In this document: positions 17,055-24,857 of the stretch, piece after piece
Layout of the letters: the number at the start of each line of letters is the position of its first letter
Numbering within the stretch: position 1 is the first letter of the stretch
Source: Saccharothrix luteola
Lineage (GTDB): Bacteria > Actinomycetota > Actinomycetes > Mycobacteriales > Pseudonocardiaceae
Direction: 5' to 3'
DNA length: 64,000 bases
Assembly: GCF_020859565.1 (NCBI RefSeq)
Contig: NZ_JAJHUO010000015.1
Coordinates: 1 to 64,000, forward strand
The notes under the pieces: model-generated
Database searches by the model: none
What the model was told of the DNA's origin: nothing
What the model saw: the letters and a program-made list of their open reading frames with translations, nothing else
Made by a program: the position numbers and the translations under genes

Positions 17055-17090
17055 CGTTCACGGTGGTGAATGCGTTCACGCTGGTGAACG
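17055..17090. promoter_or_regulatory. Two abutting 18-bp operator-like inverted repeats upstream of pectate lyase
   Basis: 17073-17090 is CGTTCACGCTGGTGAACG, seven-base perfect arms around a 4-nt centre. The block directly before it, 17055-17072, is the same site with one arm mismatch. The two are head to tail with no gap. They lie 56-91 nt before the pectate lyase start, a normal promoter/operator distance. The binding protein is unknown. Confidence 0.6.
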
Positions 17091-17153
17091 TGGGTGTGGA
17101 CGCGTTCGGGCGACGGCTGCCGACAAACGGAGGCGGCGGTTGGCGGCACGCTC

Positions 17154-17168
17154 TCGAAAGTGCTTCGA
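17154..17168. promoter_or_regulatory. 15-bp palindrome TCGAAAGTGCTTCGA
   Basis: Five-base perfect arms (TCGAA/TTCGA) around AGTGC, in the 256-nt gap between the pectate lyase and PaaX-type genes. It differs from the pair at 17055-17090, so a second regulator may act here. The rest of this gap holds no gene I can recognise. Confidence 0.4.
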
Positions 17169-17255
17169 ATCCTTGCGGCGAAGGTAGGGCTTCGTTTCCG
17201 GGACGTCAACGCCACATCACGCGACGGGTTCGGAAACCGATCCGGGAACGGGTTT

Positions 17256-18104
17256 TCAGGGGCCGTCGACCGGGATCGTGTCGAGGACCGACGCGGCGAT
17301 CGACGCGGCCGGTTCCACGTACGCGCCGGCGAGGGCTTGGAAGACCTGCTCGGCCCGGATCGCGGGCCAGTCCTCGGGCAGGTGCTCGGCGGGCAGCCGG
17401 GGGTCTTGGCGGACGAGTTGCAGCCACTCGGTGTGCAGCAGCAGCTGCCTGGCCAGGTCGTCCGGCGCGTCGGCCAGCGGGCGGTCGTGGTCCCAGCGGC
17501 GCAGGAACACCTGGTAGCGCTCGGCGATCGCGGGCACGTCGAACGCGGTGCGCGCGATCTGCTCGGCCTCGGTCGGCTTGGCCGTGTGCGCGGTGAACAC
17601 CTTGAGGTGGTCGTCCAGCTCGAGGTCCTCGACCAGGGCGGGCACGTCGACCACGCCCGGCGCGACCCACAGGCCGTTCTGCAGCGGGCCGAACCCGCCC
17701 CAGATCAGCCGCGAGCGCAGGTCGTGCCGCTGGCTGCGCCACGACTCGGGCACGGAGAAGCCCACCACCGTCCAGGCGCCGTCCCAGTCGCTGTTGATCG
17801 CGCCGCTGCGCCAGACCCGGTGCTCGCCATCCTCCAGCACGGCCGTCGAGCGCGCGGTCAGCCCGAAGTACGTGCGCCTGCCGACGCGGTGCCGCGCCAG
17901 CAGGTCCCGCTTGACCATGCGGGTCAACGTCGAGCGCACGGCGTCCTCCGACACCCCGACCCGGGCGAACACGTCGATGACGCTGCCGGAGAAGACCGCG
18001 ACGCCCCGGTTCAGCACGTGGATGCCGAGGAAGCTGAGCATCAGCGACTGCGGCCGGGCCGATGCCTCCTGCTCACGGTCCTGCGAGTCGTCGTGCGGGA
18101 TCAC
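17256..18104 (-). CDS. PaaX-family transcriptional regulator
   Basis: 282 residues with PaaX layout. The N-terminal winged helix reads SLMLSFLGIHVLNRGVAVFSGSVIDVFARVGVSEDAVRSTLTRMVKRDLL; the middle domain has WDGAWTVVGFSVPESWRSQRHDLRSRLIWGGFGPLQNGLWVAP; the C-terminal part is helical. The classical member represses phenylacetate catabolism in response to phenylacetyl-CoA, but no paa genes are here and actinomycete relatives have other roles. The GTG at 18104 is preceded by TACGCT at 6 nt, a leaderless start. It is divergent from a GH5 glycosidase with a small inverted repeat between, so it may control that gene. Confidence 0.88.
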   Translation of the reverse strand: MIPHDDSQDREQEASARPQSLMLSFLGIHVLNRGVAVFSGSVIDVFARVGVSEDAVRSTLTRMVKRDLLARHRVGRRTYFGLTARSTAVLEDGEHRVWRSGAINSDWDGAWTVVGFSVPESWRSQRHDLRSRLIWGGFGPLQNGLWVAPGVVDVPALVEDLELDDHLKVFTAHTAKPTEAEQIARTAFDVPAIAERYQVFLRRWDHDRPLADAPDDLARQLLLHTEWLQLVRQDPRLPAEHLPEDWPAIRAEQVFQALAGAYVEPAASIAASVLDTIPVDGP

Positions 18105-18110
18105 CGGGCG

Positions 18111-18116
18111 AGCGTA
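18111..18116 (-). promoter_or_regulatory. Leaderless -10 element for the PaaX-type gene
   Basis: TACGCT on the minus strand, 6 nt before the GTG at 18104; no Shine-Dalgarno sequence is present. Confidence 0.5.
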
Positions 18117-18166
18117 ACCCCGGCTCCGCGCCCTTGTGCGACCCGGCCGATCCGCTACCCTCAACG

Positions 18167-18179
18167 TGAAACACCTTCA
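18167..18179. promoter_or_regulatory. Candidate PaaX-type operator between divergent genes
   Basis: TGAAACACCTTCA, an inverted repeat with 4-bp arms and a 5-nt centre. It sits just downstream of a TACCCT hexamer (18156-18161) that could be the -10 of the GH5 gene, so a bound protein would block that promoter. Confidence 0.4.
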
Positions 18180-18207
18180 TCTTCGGGTCGAGTGAAGGGC
18201 GGTCGCG

Positions 18208-20049
18208 GTGAAGCGGATCGCGTTCCTGCTGGCGCTGGTGCTGACCACCTCCACGGCCCCCGGTGTCGCCGCGCCGGACGGGCTGTGGTTCGACGGCTCC
18301 GCCGTGACCGTCGCCGATGGCGCGTTCCGCGACGAGCACGGCCGCGAGGTGGTGTTGCGCGGGTTCAACGTGTCCGGCACGGCCAAGCTCGCCGAGCACC
18401 GCGGCCTGCCGTTCGCCGGCACGGCGGACGCGCGGTCGTCCGCGGCGGCGATGCGGCGGATGACCGGCGCGAACGCGGTGCGATTCCTCCTCACCTGGGC
18501 GTGGGTCGAGCCGGAGCCGCGCCGGATCGACCTCGCCTACCTCGACCGCGTGGGCGAGCAGATCCGCGCGTTCACCGACCAGGGCATCCGGGTCTACCTC
18601 GACTTCCACCAGGACCTGTACTCGCGCCACCTCTTCAACCGCGACAGCTGGTACACCGGCGACGGCGCGCCGGAGTGGGTCGTGCGCGCGGGCGGCTACC
18701 CGAAGGAGTCGTGCGGGATCTGCGTGCACTGGGGCCAGAACATGAAGAGCAACAACGCGGTCACCGCCGCGACGCGCGACTTCTGGCACAACCGGGAGAT
18801 CACCACGTCCGCCGGGCCGATCCGGATCCGCGACGAGTTCCTGCACCAGGCGGGCGAGGCGATGCGGCGGCTGAAGTCGACGCTGTCGGCGGAGGCGTTC
18901 CGGCTCGTGCTCGGCGTCAACCCGCTCAACGAGCCCTACGCCGGACGGTACGACGAGGGCCAGGACGGCGTGGCCTGGGAACGCGACCTGCTCATGCCGT
19001 TCTACCGGCAGTTCCGGCAGCGGATGGACGACGCCGGGTGGGCCGACAAGCCCGCGTTCGTCGAGCCGCTGGTGTTCTGGAACCAGAACGTGGAGTTCTT
19101 CGCCGAGCCGGGCGGTTTCCCGGCGGTGCCGACGCTCGGCGACCGCTTCGTGTTCAACTCGCACTTCTACGACGGCAAGGCGCAGTCCGGTCTGCTCAAG
19201 CCGGGCAAGGTGGCCGACGGCGAGTACACGGCCGACTTCAACCGGATCCGGGATCGGGCCGATGCCCTCGGCACGGCCGGGATCGTGTCGGAGTTCGGGC
19301 ACCCGGTCGCCGGTTTCACCTCCGACAAGAACCCGACCGTGCTGAAGGCGATGTACCAGGCGCTGGACTCCCGGCTGCCCGGCGCGCGGTGGTGGGCGGG
19401 CGCGGCGGGGTCCGGGCCGGTGTTGTCGGGCAGCCAGTGGCACTGGGACGTCAACTACGGCCGGCACCACGAGCTGATGAACGACAACCCGGACAAGGTC
19501 CGCACCGAGGGTGACGCGATGAACGACGAGCACTTCTCCGCGGTGCGCGTCGACGACGGCGGCGACCCCGTGCTGACGGTGGAGGGCCGGATCGTCGACC
19601 GGCTGTTCCCGCGGGCCGTGGCGGGCCGGACGGCGGCGTTCACCTACGAGGACCGCGCCCGGGACGGCGGCGCGGTGCTGTCGTGGAACCGGGTCCCCGA
19701 CACGATGCCCTCGGTGCGGGCGCTCGTCGGAACCGGGCAGTTCGGCGTGCTCGTGTGGCGTGGCAACGGTGTCGCCGCACCGACGGAGCTGCACCTGCCG
19801 TCGTCGTTCCCGCCCGCGTCGACCACGGTGGTGAGCGATCTCGGCTCGCTCACCGGGCTTCCCGCGCACACCGGCACCGAACCGGTGTCCGTCGCACCGG
19901 AGCCGGGCGTGCCCGGCGTGAACCGGCTGCTGCTGTCCACACAGGACACCGGGCCGCACTTCGCGCTCGTGACGAACAACGCGCCCGCCGGACCGGTGGC
20001 CGCCGCACGGGCGGAACTGGCCGCGTGGGTGGCCGCAACCTTCGCCTGA
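18208..20049 (+). CDS. Secreted GH5 glycosidase (endoglycoceramidase-like)
   Basis: 613 residues. A signal peptide spans about 1-22. The barrel runs about 40-460: VVLRGFNVSG at the first strand, YLDFHQDLYSR, the acid/base in GVNPLNEPY (about E242) and the nucleophile in GIVSEFGHP (about E362). This spacing and the DFHQDLYSR motif match the endoglycoceramidase branch of GH5, enzymes that release the glycan from glycosphingolipids or related glycolipids. Residues about 490-580 form a C-terminal beta-sandwich. The GTG start has GAAGGG about 8 nt upstream. It is divergent from the PaaX-type regulator, its likely controller. The exact aglycone cannot be decided from sequence. Confidence 0.87.
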   Translation: MKRIAFLLALVLTTSTAPGVAAPDGLWFDGSAVTVADGAFRDEHGREVVLRGFNVSGTAKLAEHRGLPFAGTADARSSAAAMRRMTGANAVRFLLTWAWVEPEPRRIDLAYLDRVGEQIRAFTDQGIRVYLDFHQDLYSRHLFNRDSWYTGDGAPEWVVRAGGYPKESCGICVHWGQNMKSNNAVTAATRDFWHNREITTSAGPIRIRDEFLHQAGEAMRRLKSTLSAEAFRLVLGVNPLNEPYAGRYDEGQDGVAWERDLLMPFYRQFRQRMDDAGWADKPAFVEPLVFWNQNVEFFAEPGGFPAVPTLGDRFVFNSHFYDGKAQSGLLKPGKVADGEYTADFNRIRDRADALGTAGIVSEFGHPVAGFTSDKNPTVLKAMYQALDSRLPGARWWAGAAGSGPVLSGSQWHWDVNYGRHHELMNDNPDKVRTEGDAMNDEHFSAVRVDDGGDPVLTVEGRIVDRLFPRAVAGRTAAFTYEDRARDGGAVLSWNRVPDTMPSVRALVGTGQFGVLVWRGNGVAAPTELHLPSSFPPASTTVVSDLGSLTGLPAHTGTEPVSVAPEPGVPGVNRLLLSTQDTGPHFALVTNNAPAGPVAAARAELAAWVAATFA

Positions 20050-20055
20050 CCCCCG

Positions 20056-20341
20056 TCACGGCACGCCCGACAACGCCGTCCCAGCTCCAGTCCGGGGAGC
20101 GGGAGGTCTGGCTGGTCGTGACCGGCGCACCGGCCACCGCGGTGCCGCACTACGTGTTCCTGGACGGCTACAACGCCGCCCGGCGGTACCCGTACGAGTT
20201 CCGGGTCTCCGGCGCCACGCCGTCGGGCTTCGATCCCGGCCACGTCAAGCCGGCGCCGACCGGCGGCGGTCGCCGGCACGCCAACGGCGGTGGTCGGCTC
20301 GCCGACACCGCCTCCGTGTCCGCCTCCGCGCGCGTCGGGTC
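20056..20341 (+). pseudogene. Fragment of a secreted DUF6055-type/hexapeptide-repeat protein
   Basis: In the frame beginning at 20058 the translation shows SGEREVWLVVTGAPATAVPHY, then RRYPYEFRVSGATPSGFDPG, and a run beginning TASVSASARVG. The latter is the start of a hexapeptide-repeat or late region of a larger secreted protein. There is no start codon with signal peptide and the similarity stops abruptly near 20340, where another fragment begins in a different frame. I read it as an internal piece left by a deletion. The exact family name is a guess; that it is a coding remnant is more secure. Confidence 0.5.
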
Positions 20342-20683
20342 GAAGGCCGCGGCAGCTACGCCTCGGCCGCCGACCAGGACTTCGCAGCTGTCCGCTGCGC
20401 CGACGGGGCGTGCACGCGACTGGGCGGCTCGTCGGGCTACGGCCCGTACACCCCGGAGGCGATCAACGAGGCGACCGTGCTGTCGGAGAACGGCCGGGTC
20501 GCGCACGGCGACCAGTCGCTCAACGAACGCGGCGACGTCATCGGGTGGACCGCGGCCAACGAGTGGTCGTCAGCCCGAGGGTTCCTCTGGCGCGCCGGCC
20601 GCACCACGGGCACCGACAGCACCAACCGGCCCGTGATCTGGACGCCGCTGCCCACCGCTCACGACGGGTGGGCGTTGCGGTAG
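20339..20683 (+). pseudogene. C-terminal fragment of a HAF-repeat extracellular protein
   Basis: From 20339 the frame reads on without a start as GRGSYASAADQDFAAVRCAD and continues to NERGDVIGWTAANEW then GFLWRAG, ending TAG at 20683. The D-x-G-x-V-x-G and FLW motifs are those of extracellular HAF-family repeat proteins, which normally have a signal peptide and several copies. Only one and a half repeats remain. It overlaps the 3' end of the folate gene on the other strand by 25 nt. It joins directly to the preceding unrelated fragment, so the junction near 20340 looks like a deletion scar. Confidence 0.5.
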
Positions 20684-21567
20684 AGGCGGACGGCGTTGCG
20701 CATCGCCATGGTCACGGTCATCGAGCCGACCCGGGGCACGAAGACCGAGGCGCGGTCCACCACGTCGTCGGCGAAGTTCTTCATGGTGGAGAAGTTAAGG
20801 CACACCGCGCCCGGTTTGATCTCGTCCGCCCGGACCAGCGGGAAGTCGCGTGACGGCACACCGGTGACCACCACGTCCGCCTCGGCGAGGGCGGTGGCCC
20901 GGTCGGTGGCCACGGCGTCCACGTGGTGGCCCTGGATGCCGGCCGCGTGCCGGAACGCCAGCGAGCCCGAGAGGTCGAACGACGTGACGTCCGCGCCGTC
21001 GTTGGCCAGCATGGCGGCCAACGGGCGCCCGACGATCTCGCTGCGGTTGAAGACGCACGCCTTCACCGACGCCAGCGGGGTGTCGCCGTCGCCGCGGAAC
21101 GCGCCCGCCTCGCCCAGCAGCTTCATCACGGCCAGCGGGGTGCAGGGCAGGACGGCCCGGCGGGTGCCTGCGTCGTCGATGAACCGCCGGTTCTCGTAGA
21201 GGCAACGGCTCCAGAACGAGTGCAGGCCCTCAACGTCCTTGCGCGGGTCGACCAGCTCGCGCAGCCAGCGGTCGCGTTCGGGGTCACGGACCGGGTAGTA
21301 GACGAACACGCCGTGCACGCCGTCGTCCGCGCCGGCGTCGCGGACGGCGGCCTCGACGTCGTCGGCGCGTGGCGTGCGGAGGTCGAAGTCGATGCCGACC
21401 TCCGCGCACGCGCGCCGGGTGTACTCGGCGTAGGTCCGGGCCGGCCGGTCGCCGTCGACCAGGAAGCCGACCACGGTGAGGCGTTCCGGGATCGTCGCCA
21501 GGTCGGCGCGGATCCCGTCGCGGATGGACTCGGCGAGGTCGGCCGGGTCGATGGTGCGGGCGGTCAT
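20659..21567 (-). CDS. Methylenetetrahydrofolate dehydrogenase / cyclohydrolase-like enzyme (FolD superfamily)
   Basis: 302 residues. The N-terminal catalytic domain (about 1-130) contains YAEYTRRACAEVGID, with the Tyr of the family active site, and GVHGVFVYYPV. The C-terminal Rossmann domain has CVFNRSEIVGRPLAAMLANDGADVTSFD, the FolD SxIVGxP signature, and ends PRVGSMTVTMAMRNAVRLYRN. The active-site Lys position seen in bifunctional FolD is replaced by the YTRRAC context, closer to the monofunctional NAD-dependent dehydrogenase of yeast (MTD1). It interconverts C1-folates. GGAGGAGT precedes the ATG. The start overlaps the cyclodeaminase stop by ATGA, giving a coupled folate operon. Confidence 0.85.
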   Translation of the reverse strand: MTARTIDPADLAESIRDGIRADLATIPERLTVVGFLVDGDRPARTYAEYTRRACAEVGIDFDLRTPRADDVEAAVRDAGADDGVHGVFVYYPVRDPERDRWLRELVDPRKDVEGLHSFWSRCLYENRRFIDDAGTRRAVLPCTPLAVMKLLGEAGAFRGDGDTPLASVKACVFNRSEIVGRPLAAMLANDGADVTSFDLSGSLAFRHAAGIQGHHVDAVATDRATALAEADVVVTGVPSRDFPLVRADEIKPGAVCLNFSTMKNFADDVVDRASVFVPRVGSMTVTMAMRNAVRLYRNAHPS

Positions 21568-22175
21568 CGGGACTCCTCCGGGGTGCTGCTCTCGATGCGG
21601 GTGTGCGCGGCCACGGCGGCGCGGCGCACGGCGTCCAGTCGTGCGGTGAACGCCGCCGCGTCGGCACCGAGCCCCGCCACGTTGGCCTCGGCTCCGCGCA
21701 GGGTGGCCAGGACGGATCCGAGCAGCAGGTCGGCGCCCGCCCGGACATCGCTGACGACCGTGCCGCTGACGACGGGCAGCACCGAGTGCGCCCACTCCAA
21801 GGCTTCCACCGCGTCCGAGGCGGCGGTCAGCGGGCCTTCCGTGGCCGCCGCCGAAGCCGCCGCCACCGCGGCCTCCCGGGCGGCCCGTTCCCCGTCCGTT
21901 GAGCGCGGCAGCCGCCGTGCCCGGAGGTAGTCCTCGAACAGCTCCACGTCACGGTCGGCGGCGGGACCGAGGCGGTCGAGCAGCGACTTGCCCGCCGTGA
22001 TCGCGTCGCCGACCGACGGGTCGCGCCGGGCGGTGATCTCCAAGGCCATGAGCACCAAAGCGCAGCCGAACGCGGCCGTCACCGCGGCCACCGACCCGCC
22101 GCCGGGCGTCGGGCTCGCACTGGCCGTCCGCGCGCGCAGGTCGGCCACGCTCAGTTCCCACAAGGTGTCCGTCAC
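21564..22175 (-). CDS. Formiminotetrahydrofolate cyclodeaminase-like protein
   Basis: 203 residues, the length of a stand-alone cyclodeaminase domain. The signature SPTPGGGSVAAVTAAFGCALVLMALEIT near the N-terminus is the conserved PxPGGGS helix of this all-helical fold; the rest is Ala-rich helix. The enzyme removes ammonia from 5-formimino-THF to give 5,10-methenyl-THF, which the coupled FolD-like enzyme could then process. The GTG at 22175 is the first start compatible with the motif. No histidine-degradation or formiminotransferase gene is present, so the source of formimino-THF is unknown. Confidence 0.85.
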   Translation of the reverse strand: MTDTLWELSVADLRARTASASPTPGGGSVAAVTAAFGCALVLMALEITARRDPSVGDAITAGKSLLDRLGPAADRDVELFEDYLRARRLPRSTDGERAAREAAVAAASAAATEGPLTAASDAVEALEWAHSVLPVVSGTVVSDVRAGADLLLGSVLATLRGAEANVAGLGADAAAFTARLDAVRRAAVAAHTRIESSTPEESR

Positions 22176-22222
22176 GCGAAGATCATCGCTCGTCCGGGCC
22201 CCGGCTGCCACAGCATCGCGGA

Positions 22223-23686
22223 TCAACCCGGCCCCGTGCGGCCGGTCAGCGCGATGGCCCTGGCCGCGAGCAGGGCGACGCAGCCCAGAGCCGTCACCGC
22301 CAGCGCGACCACGAACGTCGGGTACAGGTACGGCACCTGGAGCCACGCCACGTCACGTCCCCGGTACAGGTAGCCGACGACCCGGTGGACGGTGAGCAGG
22401 AGCAGGAGCGGCAGCACCAGCGGGACCAGGCGCGCCACCGTCGACGCGGTCGACCGTGGGCGGGCGGCCCACCGTCGCGACCGGACCACGCCGCGAACGG
22501 TCAGCGCCGCGAACACCAGGGCGAGGCCGAGCAGCACCGCATCGACGACGGTGTTCGGGTCGCCCACGGGCGGCAGTTGCCTGCCTTCCACCAGGGTGAC
22601 CAGGCGCGCGCCGAGCGCCTGGGCGTCGCCGTGCCGCATCCCGGTGTTGGCCAGGACGGCGATGCCGTGGCCGGACCCGGGCAGCAGCGCCTGGTACGCG
22701 GTCGAGGTGAACAGGTCGCCGCCGTGGTCGACCAGCGGCGCGCCGGCCGCCGTGACGCCCACGAACCAGCCGAGGCCGTACGACTCCGACACGGTGGTCG
22801 GCGTGTGCGTCTCGGTGATGCTCCGCGGGGTGGCGATCGACGTGCCGTCGGGTCCGCGTCCGCCGTTGTTCTGCACGATCAGCCACGCCGCCAGGTCGTG
22901 GGCGGAGGTCAGCACGCCGCCGGAGCCGTTGCCGAACGCCGGCGGTTCGGGCAGCGCCACGGGCACGCCGAGGACCCTGACGTGCCCCTCGGCGCTCGGG
23001 GGCAGGTCGCGCTCGGTGTCGGCGGTGCGGCTGTCGGCCATGCCGAGAGGGTCGAACACCTCGCGGCGCAGGTGGTCGGCGAACGGCAGGCCGCCGACGA
23101 CCTCGACCAGCCGGGCGGCCACCTGGAAGTTCGGGTTGTGGTACTCCCAGCGCGAGCCGGGTGCGGCGGCCAGCGTCGAGTCGCGCATCGCGGCCACCGC
23201 CTCGGCCAGGGTGCGCACCGGCGGGCCGCTGAACGACCGGTGGGTCGTGTCCGACATGCCGGAGGTCTGGTCGAGCAACTGGCGCACGGTGATGTCGGCG
23301 GCGCGGGGGTCGGCCATCGTGAACTCGGGCAGGTGCGCGCGCACCGGGTCGTCGAGCCGGATCCGGCCGCTCTCCACGAGCCGCATCACCGCCACCGCCG
23401 TGAACGACTTGCTCACCGACGCGGCGGCCATGATGGTGTGCTCTGACACGGCGTCGCCGTCGGGCGTGTGGCCGTACCCGGCGGTGTGCACGACGGTGGC
23501 GCCGCGGGTGACGGCCACCGCGACACCCGGCAGCGCGGTCTGCTCCCGGTACTCCCGCACGACCGCGTCGATGGCCGCGGCGTCGACGGTGGGTGCAGCC
23601 GTGAGGGACGTGGCGGAGATGATCAAAGCGGACAGGATCGAGGTGAACACCCCAGGCAGTCTCCGGGCGTCCCGGTCGCGTGCCAT
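22223..23686 (-). CDS. Membrane-anchored serine hydrolase of the beta-lactamase / penicillin-binding superfamily
   Basis: 487 residues. A signal peptide is followed by a class C-like serine hydrolase domain (about 35-370): SxxK motif SVSK (S90-K93), the Tyr motif EYHNPNF (about Y182), and DHGG in place of the KTG box, as usual in this group. Residues 375-487 add about four membrane helices, an arrangement seen in actinomycete serine hydrolases of the EstB/AmpH type. It could be a D-aminopeptidase, esterase or peptidoglycan enzyme; motifs do not discriminate. It is divergent from a two-component system whose kinase promoter lies only 50 nt away. Confidence 0.87.
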   Translation of the reverse strand: MARDRDARRLPGVFTSILSALIISATSLTAAPTVDAAAIDAVVREYREQTALPGVAVAVTRGATVVHTAGYGHTPDGDAVSEHTIMAAASVSKSFTAVAVMRLVESGRIRLDDPVRAHLPEFTMADPRAADITVRQLLDQTSGMSDTTHRSFSGPPVRTLAEAVAAMRDSTLAAAPGSRWEYHNPNFQVAARLVEVVGGLPFADHLRREVFDPLGMADSRTADTERDLPPSAEGHVRVLGVPVALPEPPAFGNGSGGVLTSAHDLAAWLIVQNNGGRGPDGTSIATPRSITETHTPTTVSESYGLGWFVGVTAAGAPLVDHGGDLFTSTAYQALLPGSGHGIAVLANTGMRHGDAQALGARLVTLVEGRQLPPVGDPNTVVDAVLLGLALVFAALTVRGVVRSRRWAARPRSTASTVARLVPLVLPLLLLLTVHRVVGYLYRGRDVAWLQVPYLYPTFVVALAVTALGCVALLAARAIALTGRTGPG

Positions 23687-23723
23687 CGGACCGTGGTCCG
23701 AGTTCCGCCGGTCGTCGCCCGGC

Positions 23724-23729
23724 TACGGT
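23724..23729 (+). promoter_or_regulatory. Leaderless -10 element for the NarL-type sensor kinase
   Basis: TACGGT, 6 nt before the ATG at 23736; no Shine-Dalgarno sequence. Confidence 0.5.
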
Positions 23730-23735
23730 GCCACC

Positions 23736-24857
23736 ATGGTGCGACTCGGCCCGAAAGGACTGCTGGTGGACGTGGTGGCCGCGGGCGTGGTCGTGGCGTG
23801 GGCGGTGCTGCGCGCGCCGGCGGTGGACGTGCTCGCCGCGGTCGCGGCCGTGGCGCTCGGGGTTCCGCTCGCCGTCCGCGGGCTCCGGCCCACCGCGGTG
23901 CTCTCCACCGTGCTGCCGGTCGGCTCGGCGGCGATCGTGGTCGGCACCGGGAACGAGTCGACGCTGGCCGCCATCGCGTTGGCGCTCTACCCGGTCGTGT
24001 TGTCGTCGTCCCGGTCGGGTGTCGTGGGCGCGGTCGCGTCGCTGGCGTGCGTAGTGGTGGCGGGGGTGACGGTGGCGACCGTGCCGGGTCTGCCGCTCGT
24101 CCCGGCGCCGGCGGGCACGGAGTCGTTCGCCACGAACCCCTTGTCCACCCTGCTGTTCAGCGCGGTGGTCGTCATCGGGTCCTGGGCGGTGGCCGCCGCC
24201 GTCCGCACGCGCCGGCGGCACGCCGCGGAGCTGGCCGAGTCGCGCACCGCGCGGGCGGTGGCCGAGGAACGGCTGCGCATCGCCCGGGACATCCACGACG
24301 TGGTCGGGCACAACCTCAGCCTGATCGCCATGAAGGCCGCCGTCGCCAACCACGTGGCGGGCACGCGCCCCGACGAGAGGGAGGCGGCGCTGAGGGGCAT
24401 CGAGCAGGTCAGCCGGTCGGCCCTCGCGGACGTCCGGACCGTGCTCGGCGGGCTGCGCGAGCCGTCGGCCCCGGCGGGCGCCGCCGGGTTGGACCGGCTG
24501 GTGGACGAAGCGCGTTCGGCCGGCGTCACGGTGACCGCCGAGCAGGCCGACCTGTCCGGGGCACCGGCCGCGGTACGGGTCTCGGCCTACCGCATCGTGC
24601 AGGAGGCGTTGACCAACGTGCGGCGTCACGGCCACCCGCCGCGGTGCCACCTGGTCACGGCCGTCGAGCCGGGCAGGCTCGTCATCTCGGTGGTCGACGA
24701 GGGCACGGCCGCGCCCGGCGCCGACGGGCACGGGCTGCCGGGCATGCGGGAACGGGTCGCGCTCCACGGCGGCACGCTGGACGCGGGCCCCGCTCCCGGC
24801 GGCGGGTTCGCGGTCCGCGCCACGCTCCCGTTCGACACCGGCGCCCACCGTGGCTGA
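23736..24857 (+). CDS. NarL-type sensor histidine kinase (HisKA_3)
   Basis: 373 residues. About five membrane helices in the first 150 residues carry the input region, with little extracytoplasmic material, suggesting intramembrane or membrane-stress sensing. The cytoplasmic part has the HisKA_3 phosphoacceptor in RIARDIHDVVGHNLSLIAMKA, the N box YRIVQEALTNVRRHG, and GHGLPGMRERVALHGG. It phosphorylates the LuxR/NarL-type regulator, with which it overlaps by 8 nt. The ATG at 23736 is fixed by the TACGGT hexamer 6 nt before it. Much longer open frame upstream on this strand is only shadow of the opposite gene. Confidence 0.92.
   Translation: MVRLGPKGLLVDVVAAGVVVAWAVLRAPAVDVLAAVAAVALGVPLAVRGLRPTAVLSTVLPVGSAAIVVGTGNESTLAAIALALYPVVLSSSRSGVVGAVASLACVVVAGVTVATVPGLPLVPAPAGTESFATNPLSTLLFSAVVVIGSWAVAAAVRTRRRHAAELAESRTARAVAEERLRIARDIHDVVGHNLSLIAMKAAVANHVAGTRPDEREAALRGIEQVSRSALADVRTVLGGLREPSAPAGAAGLDRLVDEARSAGVTVTAEQADLSGAPAAVRVSAYRIVQEALTNVRRHGHPPRCHLVTAVEPGRLVISVVDEGTAAPGADGHGLPGMRERVALHGGTLDAGPAPGGGFAVRATLPFDTGAHRG

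Noticed and set aside
22392..24857. 821-residue frame that would give the sensor kinase a 450-residue N-terminal extension
   Set aside because: The extension is antisense to the serine hydrolase and has no domain; a TACGGT hexamer marks the ATG at 23736.
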